Part shown: one piece after another, positions 8,947 through 17,257 of the stretch
Position numbering within the stretch: the stretch's first letter is position 1
Layout: each line of letters opens with the position of its first letter
NCBI RefSeq assembly: GCF_003075455.1
Contig: NZ_QDAE01000002.1
Location: 124,001 to 188,000, forward strand
Direction of reading: 5' to 3'
From: Arthrobacter sp. Bz4
GTDB lineage: Bacteria > Actinomycetota > Actinomycetes > Actinomycetales > Micrococcaceae
DNA: 64,000 nucleotides
Program-made: the position numbers and the translations under genes
The notes under the pieces: model-generated
What the model was told of the DNA's origin: nothing
The model's database searches: none
What the model saw: only the letters and a program-made list of their open reading frames with translations

Positions 8947-9512
8947 CACCAGACAGGCGGAACAGCAAAAACCGGCCGGCGTCCTTTCTTGAACTCGATC
9001 AACGACGACGACGCCGGGTCGTTGTCGTCGCCGTGATCCGTTCGATCGTGACTCTCGCAGTGATACTTGCCGTCTACTTCCAGTTCCCCGTTTCCGGATT
9101 CGCATCAGGCACTGCGGCAGCCGCCTGGATACGGCTCATCGCGCTGTTGCTCATTTTCCTGATCGCCATGGCCCTTCAGATCCAGCTGGTCCTCACCTCC
9201 GGGGTCCCCCAGGTGCGTGCCGCCGAGGCGGTTGTCCAGAGTGTTGCCCTCTTCCTCTGCCTGTTCGCCCTGCTCTACGTGTCCATTTCTGTGACGGATC
9301 CCCAGTCATTCAGCGAGCCCCTGAGCCGGGTGGACGCGCTATACCTCACCACAGCTACATTTGCGACCGTCGGCTTCGGCGACGTCGTGCCCATCGACAC
9401 TCTCGCGCGGGTCGCGGTGACCATCCAGATGATCACCGGTTTGGGGTTGTTGATCCTGATCGTAAAAGTGGTGTTCTTCGCGGCGCGTCAGGGGCTACTT
9501 CGGCGAAGTTAG
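8943..9512 (+). CDS. Potassium-channel-like (Ion_trans_2) protein
   Basis: A 189-residue membrane protein with about four transmembrane segments and a pore loop. The pore reads TTATFATVGFGDVVP (residues 136-150), containing TVGFG, the signature potassium selectivity filter, followed by the final membrane helix. No C-terminal RCK/TrkA or cyclic-nucleotide domain is present, so it is a minimal pore protein; homotetramer assembly is inferred from the family. The start overlaps the upstream SHOCT membrane-protein gene by four bases. The pairing suggests a membrane complex whose expression may follow the LAL regulator upstream. Confidence 0.85.
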   Translation: MTPDRRNSKNRPASFLELDQRRRRRVVVVAVIRSIVTLAVILAVYFQFPVSGFASGTAAAAWIRLIALLLIFLIAMALQIQLVLTSGVPQVRAAEAVVQSVALFLCLFALLYVSISVTDPQSFSEPLSRVDALYLTTATFATVGFGDVVPIDTLARVAVTIQMITGLGLLILIVKVVFFAARQGLLRRS

Positions 9513-9581
9513 CGCTGCCCGCTGCCACTCCTGACCGGGGTGGTGGACGGATCGCGCTGCTCTTGCCGTTCGAAGTCGGTT

Positions 9582-10448
9582 TCACCCCGGCTCGGTGGTC
9601 TGGCCGGGGACGCCCAGGTAATCCAGCTGAGCTGCCACCGACGCCTCGGCTGCCCGCCGGACTGACCCGTCGACGTCGGCGTAGACCACGTCGGTAACGT
9701 TCTGTACCGTTGCGCCAGCACCAATATCCGCGAGCGCAGCGCGGATTTGATCCAACCGTTCTCCCCGGTGCCGTAAATAGTGGCGTGAGATGGCTGTCAG
9801 ATCCGGGAGGATCGGGCCGTGGGCGGGAAGGACCCTGGCCGGTCCGAGCGCGCTGAGCTTCGCCAGCGAGTCCAGGTAAGGACCCAGCCGGCCATCGGGG
9901 TAGTCGATGATGGTGGTGCCGCGGCCCAGGATTGTGTCGCCCGTCAGGATTGAACCGGTAGCGCCGTCGTCGGGCAGGAGAAAACAGACCGAGTCAGAGG
10001 TGTGCCCGGGGGTGGCTAAAACCCGGATGGTCACCCCCGCCGCGAAAATTTCTTCACCGTCGACCAGCTGAGATCCCCCGTGGCAGTGGTCCGGATCCAT
10101 TGCCCGTACCGGCGCTCCGGTCAGCTGATGGAAGCGTTCGCTGGCTTCGGTGTGGTCGCGGTGCCGATGGGTAATCAGGACCAGTTCAACTTTCCCTGCG
10201 CCGGCCAGCGCCGCCAGGTGTTCCTCATCCAACGGGCCGGGATCCACGACGACAACCGGGCGTTGCCCCGTCTCCACCGCTGCGACACCGGCTGCTTCAC
10301 CGGGCACTTCACCGGGCACTTCGCCCTCCGGGGCTGCAATGAGATACGAGTTGGTGCCCTCCAGGCTCATCGGCCCCGGATTTGGGGCAAGCCGATACCG
10401 GGTGAGGTCGCTGCTGGAAACCAGACCTGGCGTGTGCAATTGAACCAT
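9582..10448 (-). CDS. MBL-fold metallo-hydrolase
   Basis: A 288-residue metallo-beta-lactamase-fold hydrolase. The zinc motif HRHRDH is followed by downstream ligands in TPGHTSDSV, LTGD and PAHGP, the order of LACTB2-like family members. The C-terminal helices (HYLRHRGERLDQI and on) match the LACTB2 substrate domain. Substrate unknown; relatives act on RNA or thioesters. A short in-frame repeat encodes PGEVPGEA in a loop after the first strands (12-bp repeats near 10295-10318), probably a neutral expansion. It is divergent from the NUDIX gene, 60 bp away, a pair often kept together in actinobacteria. Confidence 0.88.
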   Translation of the reverse strand: MVQLHTPGLVSSSDLTRYRLAPNPGPMSLEGTNSYLIAAPEGEVPGEVPGEAAGVAAVETGQRPVVVVDPGPLDEEHLAALAGAGKVELVLITHRHRDHTEASERFHQLTGAPVRAMDPDHCHGGSQLVDGEEIFAAGVTIRVLATPGHTSDSVCFLLPDDGATGSILTGDTILGRGTTIIDYPDGRLGPYLDSLAKLSALGPARVLPAHGPILPDLTAISRHYLRHRGERLDQIRAALADIGAGATVQNVTDVVYADVDGSVRRAAEASVAAQLDYLGVPGQTTEPG

Positions 10449-10508
10449 GCATCTACCCTAGCGATCCCGGTCCCTGCGCCGACCCCCGTATCGGATAAAG
10501 TGCGCAGC

Positions 10509-11168
10509 ATGAGAACATCCCACAACGACGCGCCGGCGGTGGTTCCCCGCCTGGCCGTCAGCGTCCTGATGGTCCGTGGGGATGAGGTTTTCATCCAGAA
10601 CCGCTCGCTCACGATGGACTTTGCTGCAGGGGTTGTCGTCTTCCCAGGGGGCCGCGTGGACGCCGTCGACCATGTTACCGCCGTCGCCCACCCCGCCCCG
10701 GCGCACCTCCTGGCCAATCATGCGCGGAGCTGGGCGGCGACCAGCATTGCCTCCGGCCGGGGGCCCGGCTCGATTGAGGTGTCCCCGGCTGAGGCATCCG
10801 GCGTGTTACTCGCCGCAGCGGTGCGCGAAGTGCAGGAGGAAACGGGGGCTGTGTTGGCGCCCGAGGATCTGACCCCGTGGGCCAACTGGATTACGCCTGC
10901 CAGTTACGGCAAGCGCTTCGACACCTTCTTCTACCTGACCGTGCTTGCTCCGACCGTGGATCCGCGGCACCAGACCACCGAGGCCGATTCGTCGCACTGG
11001 GCAACAGCCCGGTGGATTCTCGCGGGCGCCGCCGATGGGCAGCTGAACCTGATGCGCCCCACGGAGGCGCTCCTAACGGAACTGGCCGGCCTCCCGGGAC
11101 GCCTGGCGGCAGCGCTGGAGCCGATCCTGCAGGCGCCCCGCTGCATTTCGCCGGTGGGCCGACCGTAG
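10509..11168 (+). CDS. NUDIX hydrolase (NUDT19-like)
   Basis: A 219-residue NUDIX-fold hydrolase, probably a pyrophosphatase acting on a CoA- or nucleotide-like substrate. The strand FAAGVVVFPGGRVD precedes a long insertion and then the core REVQEETG of the Nudix box, with the spacing seen in NUDT7/19-like proteins where the Gly and the REXXEE parts are widely separated. The frame is open far upstream, antisense to the MBL gene; the ATG at 10509 fits the family start, with a GTG at 10500 as the alternative. Divergent from the MBL hydrolase. Confidence 0.85.
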   Translation: MRTSHNDAPAVVPRLAVSVLMVRGDEVFIQNRSLTMDFAAGVVVFPGGRVDAVDHVTAVAHPAPAHLLANHARSWAATSIASGRGPGSIEVSPAEASGVLLAAAVREVQEETGAVLAPEDLTPWANWITPASYGKRFDTFFYLTVLAPTVDPRHQTTEADSSHWATARWILAGAADGQLNLMRPTEALLTELAGLPGRLAAALEPILQAPRCISPVGRP

Positions 11169-11340
11169 CCCACCTCAAACCCCACCCAGCACCCCGCGAC
11201 CGGATCGTCCGGGGTCCTCAACCTTCCGCGATCCGCCGGAGGTAATCCCGCCGTTCCCCACCACGATTCCCTGGCGCACCCATCACGGCGTAGTCTCTGG
11301 AGCAGGTCGCCGCTGCCGCGGCGCGTCGATGGGGGAAACA

Positions 11341-11595
11341 TTGAACTGGATCCGCACACACAGGGTATTCGCGGGAGGACTGGGCGCCGCCGTCGTCGGG
11401 CTGGCCATGATCATTACAGCAGCGATGACCAGGCCGCCCCTGGAGTTTGGCTGGTTTGCCTACGCGCCGCTGTCAAACTCCGTGCTCCTGCCCGGTCCGA
11501 CCGCTGGTGAAATCTTCGGGCTGGGTCTTGCTGCGCTCGGGCTGATAATTATCGCCTGGGCACTTGGCAACTTTCGCGGGTGGCGGGCACCATGA
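11341..11595 (+). CDS. Small membrane protein, two TM segments
   Basis: An 84-residue protein with two hydrophobic segments (near residues 10-30 and 56-76) joined by a loop containing FGWFAYAPL. Function unknown. TTG at 11341 has GGGGGA six bases upstream; an ATG at 11329 would add four residues but has no visible site. Its stop overlaps the next gene by ATGA, so the two small membrane proteins are likely translated together and may form a complex. Confidence 0.65.
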   Translation: MNWIRTHRVFAGGLGAAVVGLAMIITAAMTRPPLEFGWFAYAPLSNSVLLPGPTAGEIFGLGLAALGLIIIAWALGNFRGWRAP

Positions 11596-12140
11596 CCACT
11601 TTCACTCTAAAGCCGGTGGCCGTCTGGCTTGTCGCGCTCTCATTTGTGGTGACGCTCGGTGGGGTGTCACTCCTGTTCGGCGCCGCCCCCACCACGCTGC
11701 CCCTGCCCACCGGCGTCGGCGAGCAGAGCATCGCCTATTCCTCCGAGTTGGTCATAGCGGTCGACGACGACGCCTCCTCCTTTTCCGACCTGCTCGCCGT
11801 GTGCGGTCAAGTGCTGCTGGTCGGTGGGCTGATGGCCAGCGCCGCAGCCGCCGGCCGCCGGCTGGGGAAAGGTCAGCGGGTCATGACTGGGACAAACCCG
11901 AGGAAGCCCAGCTCACCGGTGGTGGTGCTGTGGGTGGGCGCCGGTCTACTTCTGGCCGGAGTCCTCATTGCGGTGGGATCGGGACTCGTGCCTGCCCCTC
12001 TGGCCTCGCATCCGGGTGCCGTCCACACGCCCTTCGGCAGTGGACTCCCGATCCGGCCGATCGGCACCGCCCTGTTGACCAGCGGGGTCGCCCTCGGCGC
12101 CGCGGTCGGCGGCTACCTTTTCGGTTCACGCCGCCGTTAG
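11592..12140 (+). CDS. Membrane protein of unknown function
   Basis: A 182-residue protein with four predicted membrane segments: near residues 8-28, 75-92, 115-137 and 155-176. A polar loop rich in Ser and Asp (about 45-72) separates the first two. No enzyme motif is visible. The ATG at 11592 is embedded in the stop of the upstream small membrane protein. The pair is followed by a hairpin and then by a different operon. Confidence 0.65.
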   Translation: MTTFTLKPVAVWLVALSFVVTLGGVSLLFGAAPTTLPLPTGVGEQSIAYSSELVIAVDDDASSFSDLLAVCGQVLLVGGLMASAAAAGRRLGKGQRVMTGTNPRKPSSPVVVLWVGAGLLLAGVLIAVGSGLVPAPLASHPGAVHTPFGSGLPIRPIGTALLTSGVALGAAVGGYLFGSRRR

Positions 12141-12148
12141 GTGCTTAC

Positions 12149-12196
12149 TTTCCCCCGGCCAGACCGTTCGCTTCCCTAGCGGACAGGGGCGGGAAA
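12149..12196 (+). terminator. Possible terminator hairpin
   Basis: TTTCCC (12149-12154) and GGGAAA (12191-12196) form an outer stem around an inner GTTCGC/GCGGAC stem with a seven-base loop. It lies just after the membrane-protein stop. No clear T run follows, so termination is an inference from position and fold. Confidence 0.4.
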
Positions 12197-12280
12197 CTCA
12201 GATCAAACTCTCAGGAAACCGGAGTAACGTCCAAACATAACCGTTGTGGTTGCGGAACTTGTGATCAAGGGAGATGGACC

Positions 12281-13428
12281 ATGAACCGTAAGTGGCGAAA
12301 CTGGGCGCCGGCCGTAGCAGTGACAGCTGTCATGGGCGCCGGGGTCATCCTGGTCCCACTCACGGCTAACGCCGCGGTCGACCTGCCGGACCTGACCGCC
12401 GCCGAGGTACTCGAACTAGCTGCCGGCCACTCGGTGGATGCACTTTCGGGCACCGTGGAGCAGACGTCCGACCTCGGGCTGCCTGACCTCTCCCTGATCA
12501 ATGGTGCGGGCGGAGGCGGTATGGGGCCCAGCACAGCCCCTGGAACTGATCCCGGCGCGACGGGGGGTCGGTTCCGACTGCCGAGGGCGCCATGCTGGAA
12601 ATGCTCACTGCCCCACACACCGCACGGGTCTTCCTTGACGGCCCAACCCAGGCTCGAATCCAGATCCAGGACGAGATGGCCGAACGAAACCTCATCCTCA
12701 ACGGCGATAAGCTCTGGTTCTACGACTCCGAAGAAAATTCCGCAGTACATTCGGTAATCAAGTCGGCAGACGGAGTGCCGGCTGACCTCCCCGGGGTGCA
12801 GACCCCGGACCAGCTCGCCACACTCCTCCTCGAGAAGGCCGACCCGACCACCGAAGTTTCAGTTGGCCCCGACCGGATGGTCGCCGGCCGTGCCGCCTAC
12901 CAGCTGATCATGACCCCCCGCAGCAACGAAACTCTGGTGGGTTCGATCACGGTCGACGTCGACGCCGAGACGGGCCTCCCGCTCGCGGTCAGCGTCGCTG
13001 CCAGTAGCGGAACCACCCCGGCGTTCAGTGCCGCATACACCGAGATCAGTTTCGAGGCGCCCGCTCCCGAGATATTCGACTTCACGCCCCCGGCTGGTGC
13101 CACCATCACTGAGGCTCCGGAACACGGCGAATACCGCGAACACGACGACAAACGCGATCATAGCGATGGCAAGCCCGAAGCCACCGACGAGTCAACCGAA
13201 CCGACTGTCACCGGCACCGGCTGGGGAACCGTGGTGGAGTTTTCCGCCGGGGACTTCCCGACCGGAGACCCCGAGTTGACCGGAATGATCGATCAGCTAA
13301 GCACACCGGTCGACGGCGGCCGCCTGATGCAGACCCGACTGCTTAACGTTCTGCTCACCGATGATGGGCGGGTTCTGGTGGGTTCCGTGCCCGCCGATCG
13401 TCTCCAGGCAGTTGCCGACGACGAGTGA
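12281..13428 (+). pseudogene. Secreted LolA/RseB-like protein, frameshifted at a G run
   Basis: A secreted protein of the LolA/DUF2092-like fold, which binds lipid or signals envelope state, exported by a Sec signal peptide (basic start MNRKWRNWAP, hydrophobic core, ANA-A cleavage). The first frame covers 12281 to about 12567; the rest of the protein (SVPTAEGAMLEMLTAP to the end) lies in the next frame to 13428. One extra G in the GGGGGG run at 12562-12567 would join them into about 383 residues. The C-terminal part has the beta-strand-rich order of the family plus a charged HDDKRDHSDG linker. Its stop overlaps the ABC ATPase start (GTGA). This is either a broken gene or a run-length error. 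Confidence 0.78.
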
Positions 13429-14405
13429 GCGACGAAACGTTACCGGAGGGCCCTGCCGTTCAGACCAGGGGGCTCTCGAAGCGATTCGGTGGGCAAACAG
13501 TCCTGGACGGTATCGACCTGTCAGTACCACGGGGGTCGGTTTTCGGCTTCCTCGGCCCCAATGGGTCAGGCAAAACTACAACGATCCGTATCCTGCTAGG
13601 CCTGGCGAGCGCGACATCGGGCGACGTGGAGGTACTCGGGCGCAAGATCCCCAGGTTTCTTCCCGAGGTACTGCCCAGGGTGGGAGCCCTCGTGGAAGGA
13701 CCTGGGTTTTACCCTTTCCTCTCGGGGCGGGCCAACCTGCACCGCCTCGACGCCGCAGACCGCTTCGTTGACCCGTCGACCCGCCGCGCCCGCACCGCGC
13801 AGGCACTGGAACGGGTAGGCCTTTCACAGGCGGCCGACAAAAAGGTGGGGGCCTACTCTCTGGGAATGAAGCAACGGCTAGGGATCGCCAACGCACTGCT
13901 GACACATCGGGACCTGATCGTCCTGGACGAGCCGACCAACGGCCTCGATCCCCAGGGCACCCGCGAGGTACGTCATCTGGTCCATTCCCTCACCGCAGAA
14001 GGCACCACGGTCTTCGTCTCCAGTCACCTGTTGGCCGAGGTGGAACAGATCTGCTCCCACGTGGCGGTCCTCCGAGCGGGCAAGCTGGTGGCGCAGGGCG
14101 AGCTGAGTGAGCTGCGCGCCGCCGGCCAGACCCGGGTGGAGGTACTTACCCCCGACGGCGCGGACTGCCGACAGGTGTTGACCCGGCTGGGATTGACCCC
14201 GCAAGAGCCGACACCCAGCCACCACACCCCGGGCGGTTCCGATGTTGCGGTGGGCGCCCCGCTACCCGAGCATTTCCCACCCGAGACCATCGTCGCCGCT
14301 CTCGTGGCCGCCGGGGTCCGAGTGAAGGGCTTTACCGTCGATCAGGTGGGGCTTGAGGAACTTTTTGTGTCGCTCACCGGGGAAGGGTTTGACGTTGTCC
14401 AATAA
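13425..14405 (+). CDS. ABC transporter ATP-binding protein
   Basis: A 326-residue ATPase of an ABC-2 type exporter. Walker A GPNGSGKTT is at residues 44-52, the signature is YSLGMKQRLGIA, Walker B is LIVLDEPTNGLD, and a His switch lies in FVSSHLLAEVEQI. A C-terminal extension of about 100 residues resembles the DUF4162-like domain of drug-exporting ABC ATPases. The GTG start overlaps the stop of the LolA-like gene, and the permease start lies inside its 3' end, so three products are probably made in step and work together at the cell envelope. Confidence 0.92.
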   Translation: MSDETLPEGPAVQTRGLSKRFGGQTVLDGIDLSVPRGSVFGFLGPNGSGKTTTIRILLGLASATSGDVEVLGRKIPRFLPEVLPRVGALVEGPGFYPFLSGRANLHRLDAADRFVDPSTRRARTAQALERVGLSQAADKKVGAYSLGMKQRLGIANALLTHRDLIVLDEPTNGLDPQGTREVRHLVHSLTAEGTTVFVSSHLLAEVEQICSHVAVLRAGKLVAQGELSELRAAGQTRVEVLTPDGADCRQVLTRLGLTPQEPTPSHHTPGGSDVAVGAPLPEHFPPETIVAALVAAGVRVKGFTVDQVGLEELFVSLTGEGFDVVQ

Positions 14406-15252
14406 CGATCCGGCGCACAGCATCGGGCGGCGGCCCGCAACGGGGCTGGTGTTTATGGCTTCGGAACTTTCAATCCTGTTCAGACGACGGCGCACCTGGG
14501 CCCTGCTTCTTGCGCTGGCGGCCATCCCGGTTCTGATTGCGGTGGCTGTCCGGCTGACCTCCGGTCCGCCTACGGGGCGCGGCCCGGCCTTCCTTGACCA
14601 GATCACCCAGAACGGGTTGTTCGTGGCCGTCGCAGCGATCACTGTCGCTATTCCGCTGTTTCTGCCGCTCACTGTCGGGGTAGTGGCTGGCGATACCATC
14701 GCCGGCGAAGCCAGCACCGGAACGCTACGCTACCTCCTGGTGGCACCCGTGGGCCGGGGCCGGCTGCTCGCCGTGAAATTCGCCGGTGCTGTGGTGTTCT
14801 GCCTGGCAGCGACACTCGCCGTCGTCCTGGCCGGAACGCTGATTGGCGCTGTCCTGTTCCCAGTGGGGCCGGTGACCCTCCTGTCCGGTGACACCGTGAG
14901 CATCGGCGAGTCTCTGCTGCGGTCGGCGTTGATCTGCGCCTACGTCACCGTGTCGCTTACCGGGCTCTGCGCCGTCGGCCTGTTCATCTCGACCCTCACG
15001 GATGTGCCGGTCGGCGCGATGGCCGCGACGGTGGTCATCTCGGTCGTCTCCCAAGTGGTGGGTCAGCTTCCCCAGCTGGAACTCTTGCACCCCTGGCTCC
15101 TGAGCCACTACTGGTTTGGCTTCGTGGATCTGCTCCGGCAGCCGATCGAGTGGTCCTCCTTCGCCGCGAATGCCCTCCTACAATCGGGTTATGTGCTGGT
15201 CTTCGGCGCGCTCGCCTACGGCCGGTTCACCACGCGCGATGTCCTCGCCTGA
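14395..15252 (+). CDS. ABC-2 type transporter permease
   Basis: A 285-residue permease with about six membrane segments, starting after a basic stretch (FRRRRTWALLLALAAIPVL) and containing GDTIAGEASTGTLRYLL, the typical cytoplasmic coupling-helix region of ABC-2 permeases. Partner of the ATPase just upstream. I chose the TTG at 14395 because GGGGAAGGG lies upstream and it gives an 11-base overlap with the ATPase; an internal ATG at 14455 is a less likely start. Substrate unknown; the adjacent LolA-like protein suggests an envelope lipid or lipoprotein link. Confidence 0.85.
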   Translation: MSNNDPAHSIGRRPATGLVFMASELSILFRRRRTWALLLALAAIPVLIAVAVRLTSGPPTGRGPAFLDQITQNGLFVAVAAITVAIPLFLPLTVGVVAGDTIAGEASTGTLRYLLVAPVGRGRLLAVKFAGAVVFCLAATLAVVLAGTLIGAVLFPVGPVTLLSGDTVSIGESLLRSALICAYVTVSLTGLCAVGLFISTLTDVPVGAMAATVVISVVSQVVGQLPQLELLHPWLLSHYWFGFVDLLRQPIEWSSFAANALLQSGYVLVFGALAYGRFTTRDVLA

Positions 15253-15281
15253 CGGCTGCCCTCATCTTGCTGGATTCCCGA

Positions 15282-15296
15282 TTCCACTGAGTGGAA
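15282..15296. promoter_or_regulatory. Candidate IclR-family operator upstream of iclR gene
   Basis: TTCCAC TGA GTGGAA is a perfect inverted repeat with six-base arms, 77 bases before the IclR-type gene. A further TTCCAC half-site lies at 15319-15324. IclR-family proteins often bind GGAA/TTCC palindromes and repress their own genes, so autoregulation is a reasonable inference. Confidence 0.5.
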
Positions 15297-15372
15297 AGTA
15301 CGATAGCCTCTAGAAAGTTTCCACCTCGCGGATCAAACCTGTCAGTGGGAGCTCGAGAATTGGGAGTGTCAC

Positions 15373-16134
15373 ATGGCTGAGAAAGCAGCAGGCGGCGGGG
15401 TACAGTCCGTCGAGCGGGTCTTCGAACTGCTCGAGCTCATCACCGACGCCGGCGGGGAAGTCTCCCTCAGCGAACTTTCCTCCTCGACCGATCTTCCCTT
15501 GCCGACCATCCACCGCCTGCTGCGCACCCTGGTCGCCAAGGGTTATGCCCGCCAGCTACCAAACCGCCGTTACGCGCTGGGCCCGCGGCTAATCCGGCTG
15601 GGCGAAGGCGCCAACAAACAGCTCGGAGCTCTTGCCCGTCCCCAGCTGAAGAACCTGGTTGACAGTCTGGGCGAGACGTCCAATATGGCAGTCCTGGATT
15701 CGGACATGGTCATCTACATCGCTCAGGTGCCCTCCCCCCACTCGATGCGCATGTTCACCGAGGTGGGCCGCCGCGCCCACACCCACGACACCGGCGTGGG
15801 GAAAGCCATCCTTGCGCAGTTGAGCAACGATGCGGTGCGCAGCATCGTCGGCCGCGCGGGCATGCCCACGCCGACCGACAGGAGCCTGAAAAACATCGAC
15901 GAGTTGCTGGCCGAACTGGAGCTCATCCGCGAGCGCGGTTACTCAGTCGATGAGCAGGAGCAGGAACTCGGCGTCAGGTGTTTCGCCATGGCCGTCCCCG
16001 ACGCGCCGACCCCCAGCGCCATTTCAGTATCCGGGCCGGTCTCCCGCGTCGATGAACGGTTCGCCGAGAAGGCCGTCCCTCTGCTCCGCGAGGCGGTCCG
16101 ATCAATCGCCGCGGAACTGAATCTGAAGGCCTGA
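15373..16134 (+). CDS. IclR family transcriptional regulator
   Basis: A 253-residue dimeric regulator. The N-terminal winged helix (residues 10-70: VQSVERVFELLELI, SLSELSSSTDLPLPTIHRLL, YALGPRL) and the C-terminal ligand-binding domain (about 85-250, with GVGKAILAQ and SVSGPVSRV) are complete. Such proteins sense small metabolites, often keto acids. The ligand cannot be read, though the GLG-less, TVGRRAHTH-type effector region resembles regulators of glyoxylate/allantoin metabolism. GGGAG lies 7 bases before the ATG. The TTCCACTGAGTGGAA palindrome upstream is the likely self-operator. Confidence 0.88.
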   Translation: MAEKAAGGGVQSVERVFELLELITDAGGEVSLSELSSSTDLPLPTIHRLLRTLVAKGYARQLPNRRYALGPRLIRLGEGANKQLGALARPQLKNLVDSLGETSNMAVLDSDMVIYIAQVPSPHSMRMFTEVGRRAHTHDTGVGKAILAQLSNDAVRSIVGRAGMPTPTDRSLKNIDELLAELELIRERGYSVDEQEQELGVRCFAMAVPDAPTPSAISVSGPVSRVDERFAEKAVPLLREAVRSIAAELNLKA

Positions 16135-16168
16135 CCCGGTGTTTCGGCGACTTCAGACCGGGTTATTT
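16122..16168 (+). terminator. Terminator-like hairpin after iclR gene
   Basis: ACCCGGT (16134-16140) pairs with ACCGGGT (16157-16163), followed by TATTTG. A second pair, TCTGAAG (16122-16128) with CTTCAGA (16151-16157), interleaves with it, so the two stems compete or form a pseudoknot. It lies between the iclR stop and the PHP gene start at 16181. Confidence 0.5.
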
Positions 16169-16180
16169 GTAGGGTGAAGC

Positions 16181-17197
16181 ATGGACGCCGTAGCTGCGCT
16201 TAATGAAATTGCCTTCTGGCTCGAACGCAAGGCAGCGCCAACCTTCAAAATCAAGGCATTCCGGAACGCCGCCGATCTTCTCGGTGAGCTGTCTTTCGAC
16301 GAGCTGCTGGCCAGGACCAGAGATGGTCGACTCAAAAGGATGAAGGGCATCGGGGCGCGCACCTTCGAGGTGGTCTCCCAGTCCGTCAGCGGAGAGATCC
16401 CCGATTACCTCGCTGAACTCCGCGAACAGTCGGCCATGCCCCTGGTGGAAGGCGGACACTCGCTCAGGGCCGCCCTACGAGGCGACCTGCATAGCCATAG
16501 CAACTGGTCCGACGGCGGTAGCCCCATCGAACTGATGGTCCAGGCCGCACAAACCCTCGGCCATCAGTATCTGGCCCTCACTGATCATTCGCCCAACCTC
16601 ACTATCGCCAATGGGCTCAGCGCCGAACGACTCGCTGAGCAGCTCGATATTGTGGAGCAGATCAACGCCAGCGCCGCCGGGTTCCGGCTGCTGGCCGGCA
16701 TCGAGGTCGACATTCTTGAGGACGGCACCCTCGACCAGACGCCAGCGCTGCTGGACCGGCTCGACGTCGTCGTCGCCAGCGTGCACTCCAAGCTTCGCTC
16801 TGACCGTTCCACTATGACCCGGCGGATGCTCGGCGGGATCCGGAACCCACAGACCAACGTCCTGGGACACTGCACCGGCCGTCTCGTGCAGGGGGCCCGG
16901 GGGACTCGCCCGCCGTCGGAGTTCGACGCCGTCCAAGTCTTCGCGGCCTGCGCCGAAAACAACGTTGCCGTGGAGATCAACTCCCGACCGGAACGCCAGG
17001 ATCCTCCCGATGAACTGATTCGCCTGGCACTGGATGCTGGCTGCCTTTTCAGCATCGACAGCGACGCGCATGCGCCCGGCCAGCTGGATTTCCTGCAGTA
17101 CGGGGCGGAACGGGCCGAAGCCAATGGCGTTCCAGCTGAGCGCATCATCACTACCTGGCCGGAGGAGCAACTGCTCAGCTGGCTCAACGGCGACTAG
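16181..17197 (+). CDS. PHP-domain phosphoesterase with N-terminal helix-hairpin-helix region
   Basis: A 338-residue protein like the C-terminal part of PolX-type DNA polymerases, but without the polymerase palm. Residues 1-90 hold a small helical DNA-binding region (MKGIGARTFEVV is the hairpin). The PHP metal site is complete: DLHSHSNWSDG, LTDHS, GIEVDIL, SVHSKL, HCTG, EINSRP and SIDSDAH. The family hydrolyses phosphoesters with a trinuclear metal centre; a role as histidinol phosphatase or DNA 3'-end processing enzyme is possible. The stop is 60 bp before the next SDR start. Confidence 0.87.
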   Translation: MDAVAALNEIAFWLERKAAPTFKIKAFRNAADLLGELSFDELLARTRDGRLKRMKGIGARTFEVVSQSVSGEIPDYLAELREQSAMPLVEGGHSLRAALRGDLHSHSNWSDGGSPIELMVQAAQTLGHQYLALTDHSPNLTIANGLSAERLAEQLDIVEQINASAAGFRLLAGIEVDILEDGTLDQTPALLDRLDVVVASVHSKLRSDRSTMTRRMLGGIRNPQTNVLGHCTGRLVQGARGTRPPSEFDAVQVFAACAENNVAVEINSRPERQDPPDELIRLALDAGCLFSIDSDAHAPGQLDFLQYGAERAEANGVPAERIITTWPEEQLLSWLNGD

Positions 17198-17257
17198 GTG
17201 AGCCAGCATCGCGGAATGAACCAACCGACAGCACCAGAACTAGCCCAGGGGAAACAG

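Noticed and set aside
10295-10318. 12-bp tandem repeat as a mobile or regulatory element
   Set aside because: It lies in frame inside the MBL gene and only lengthens a PGEV loop; slippage explains it.
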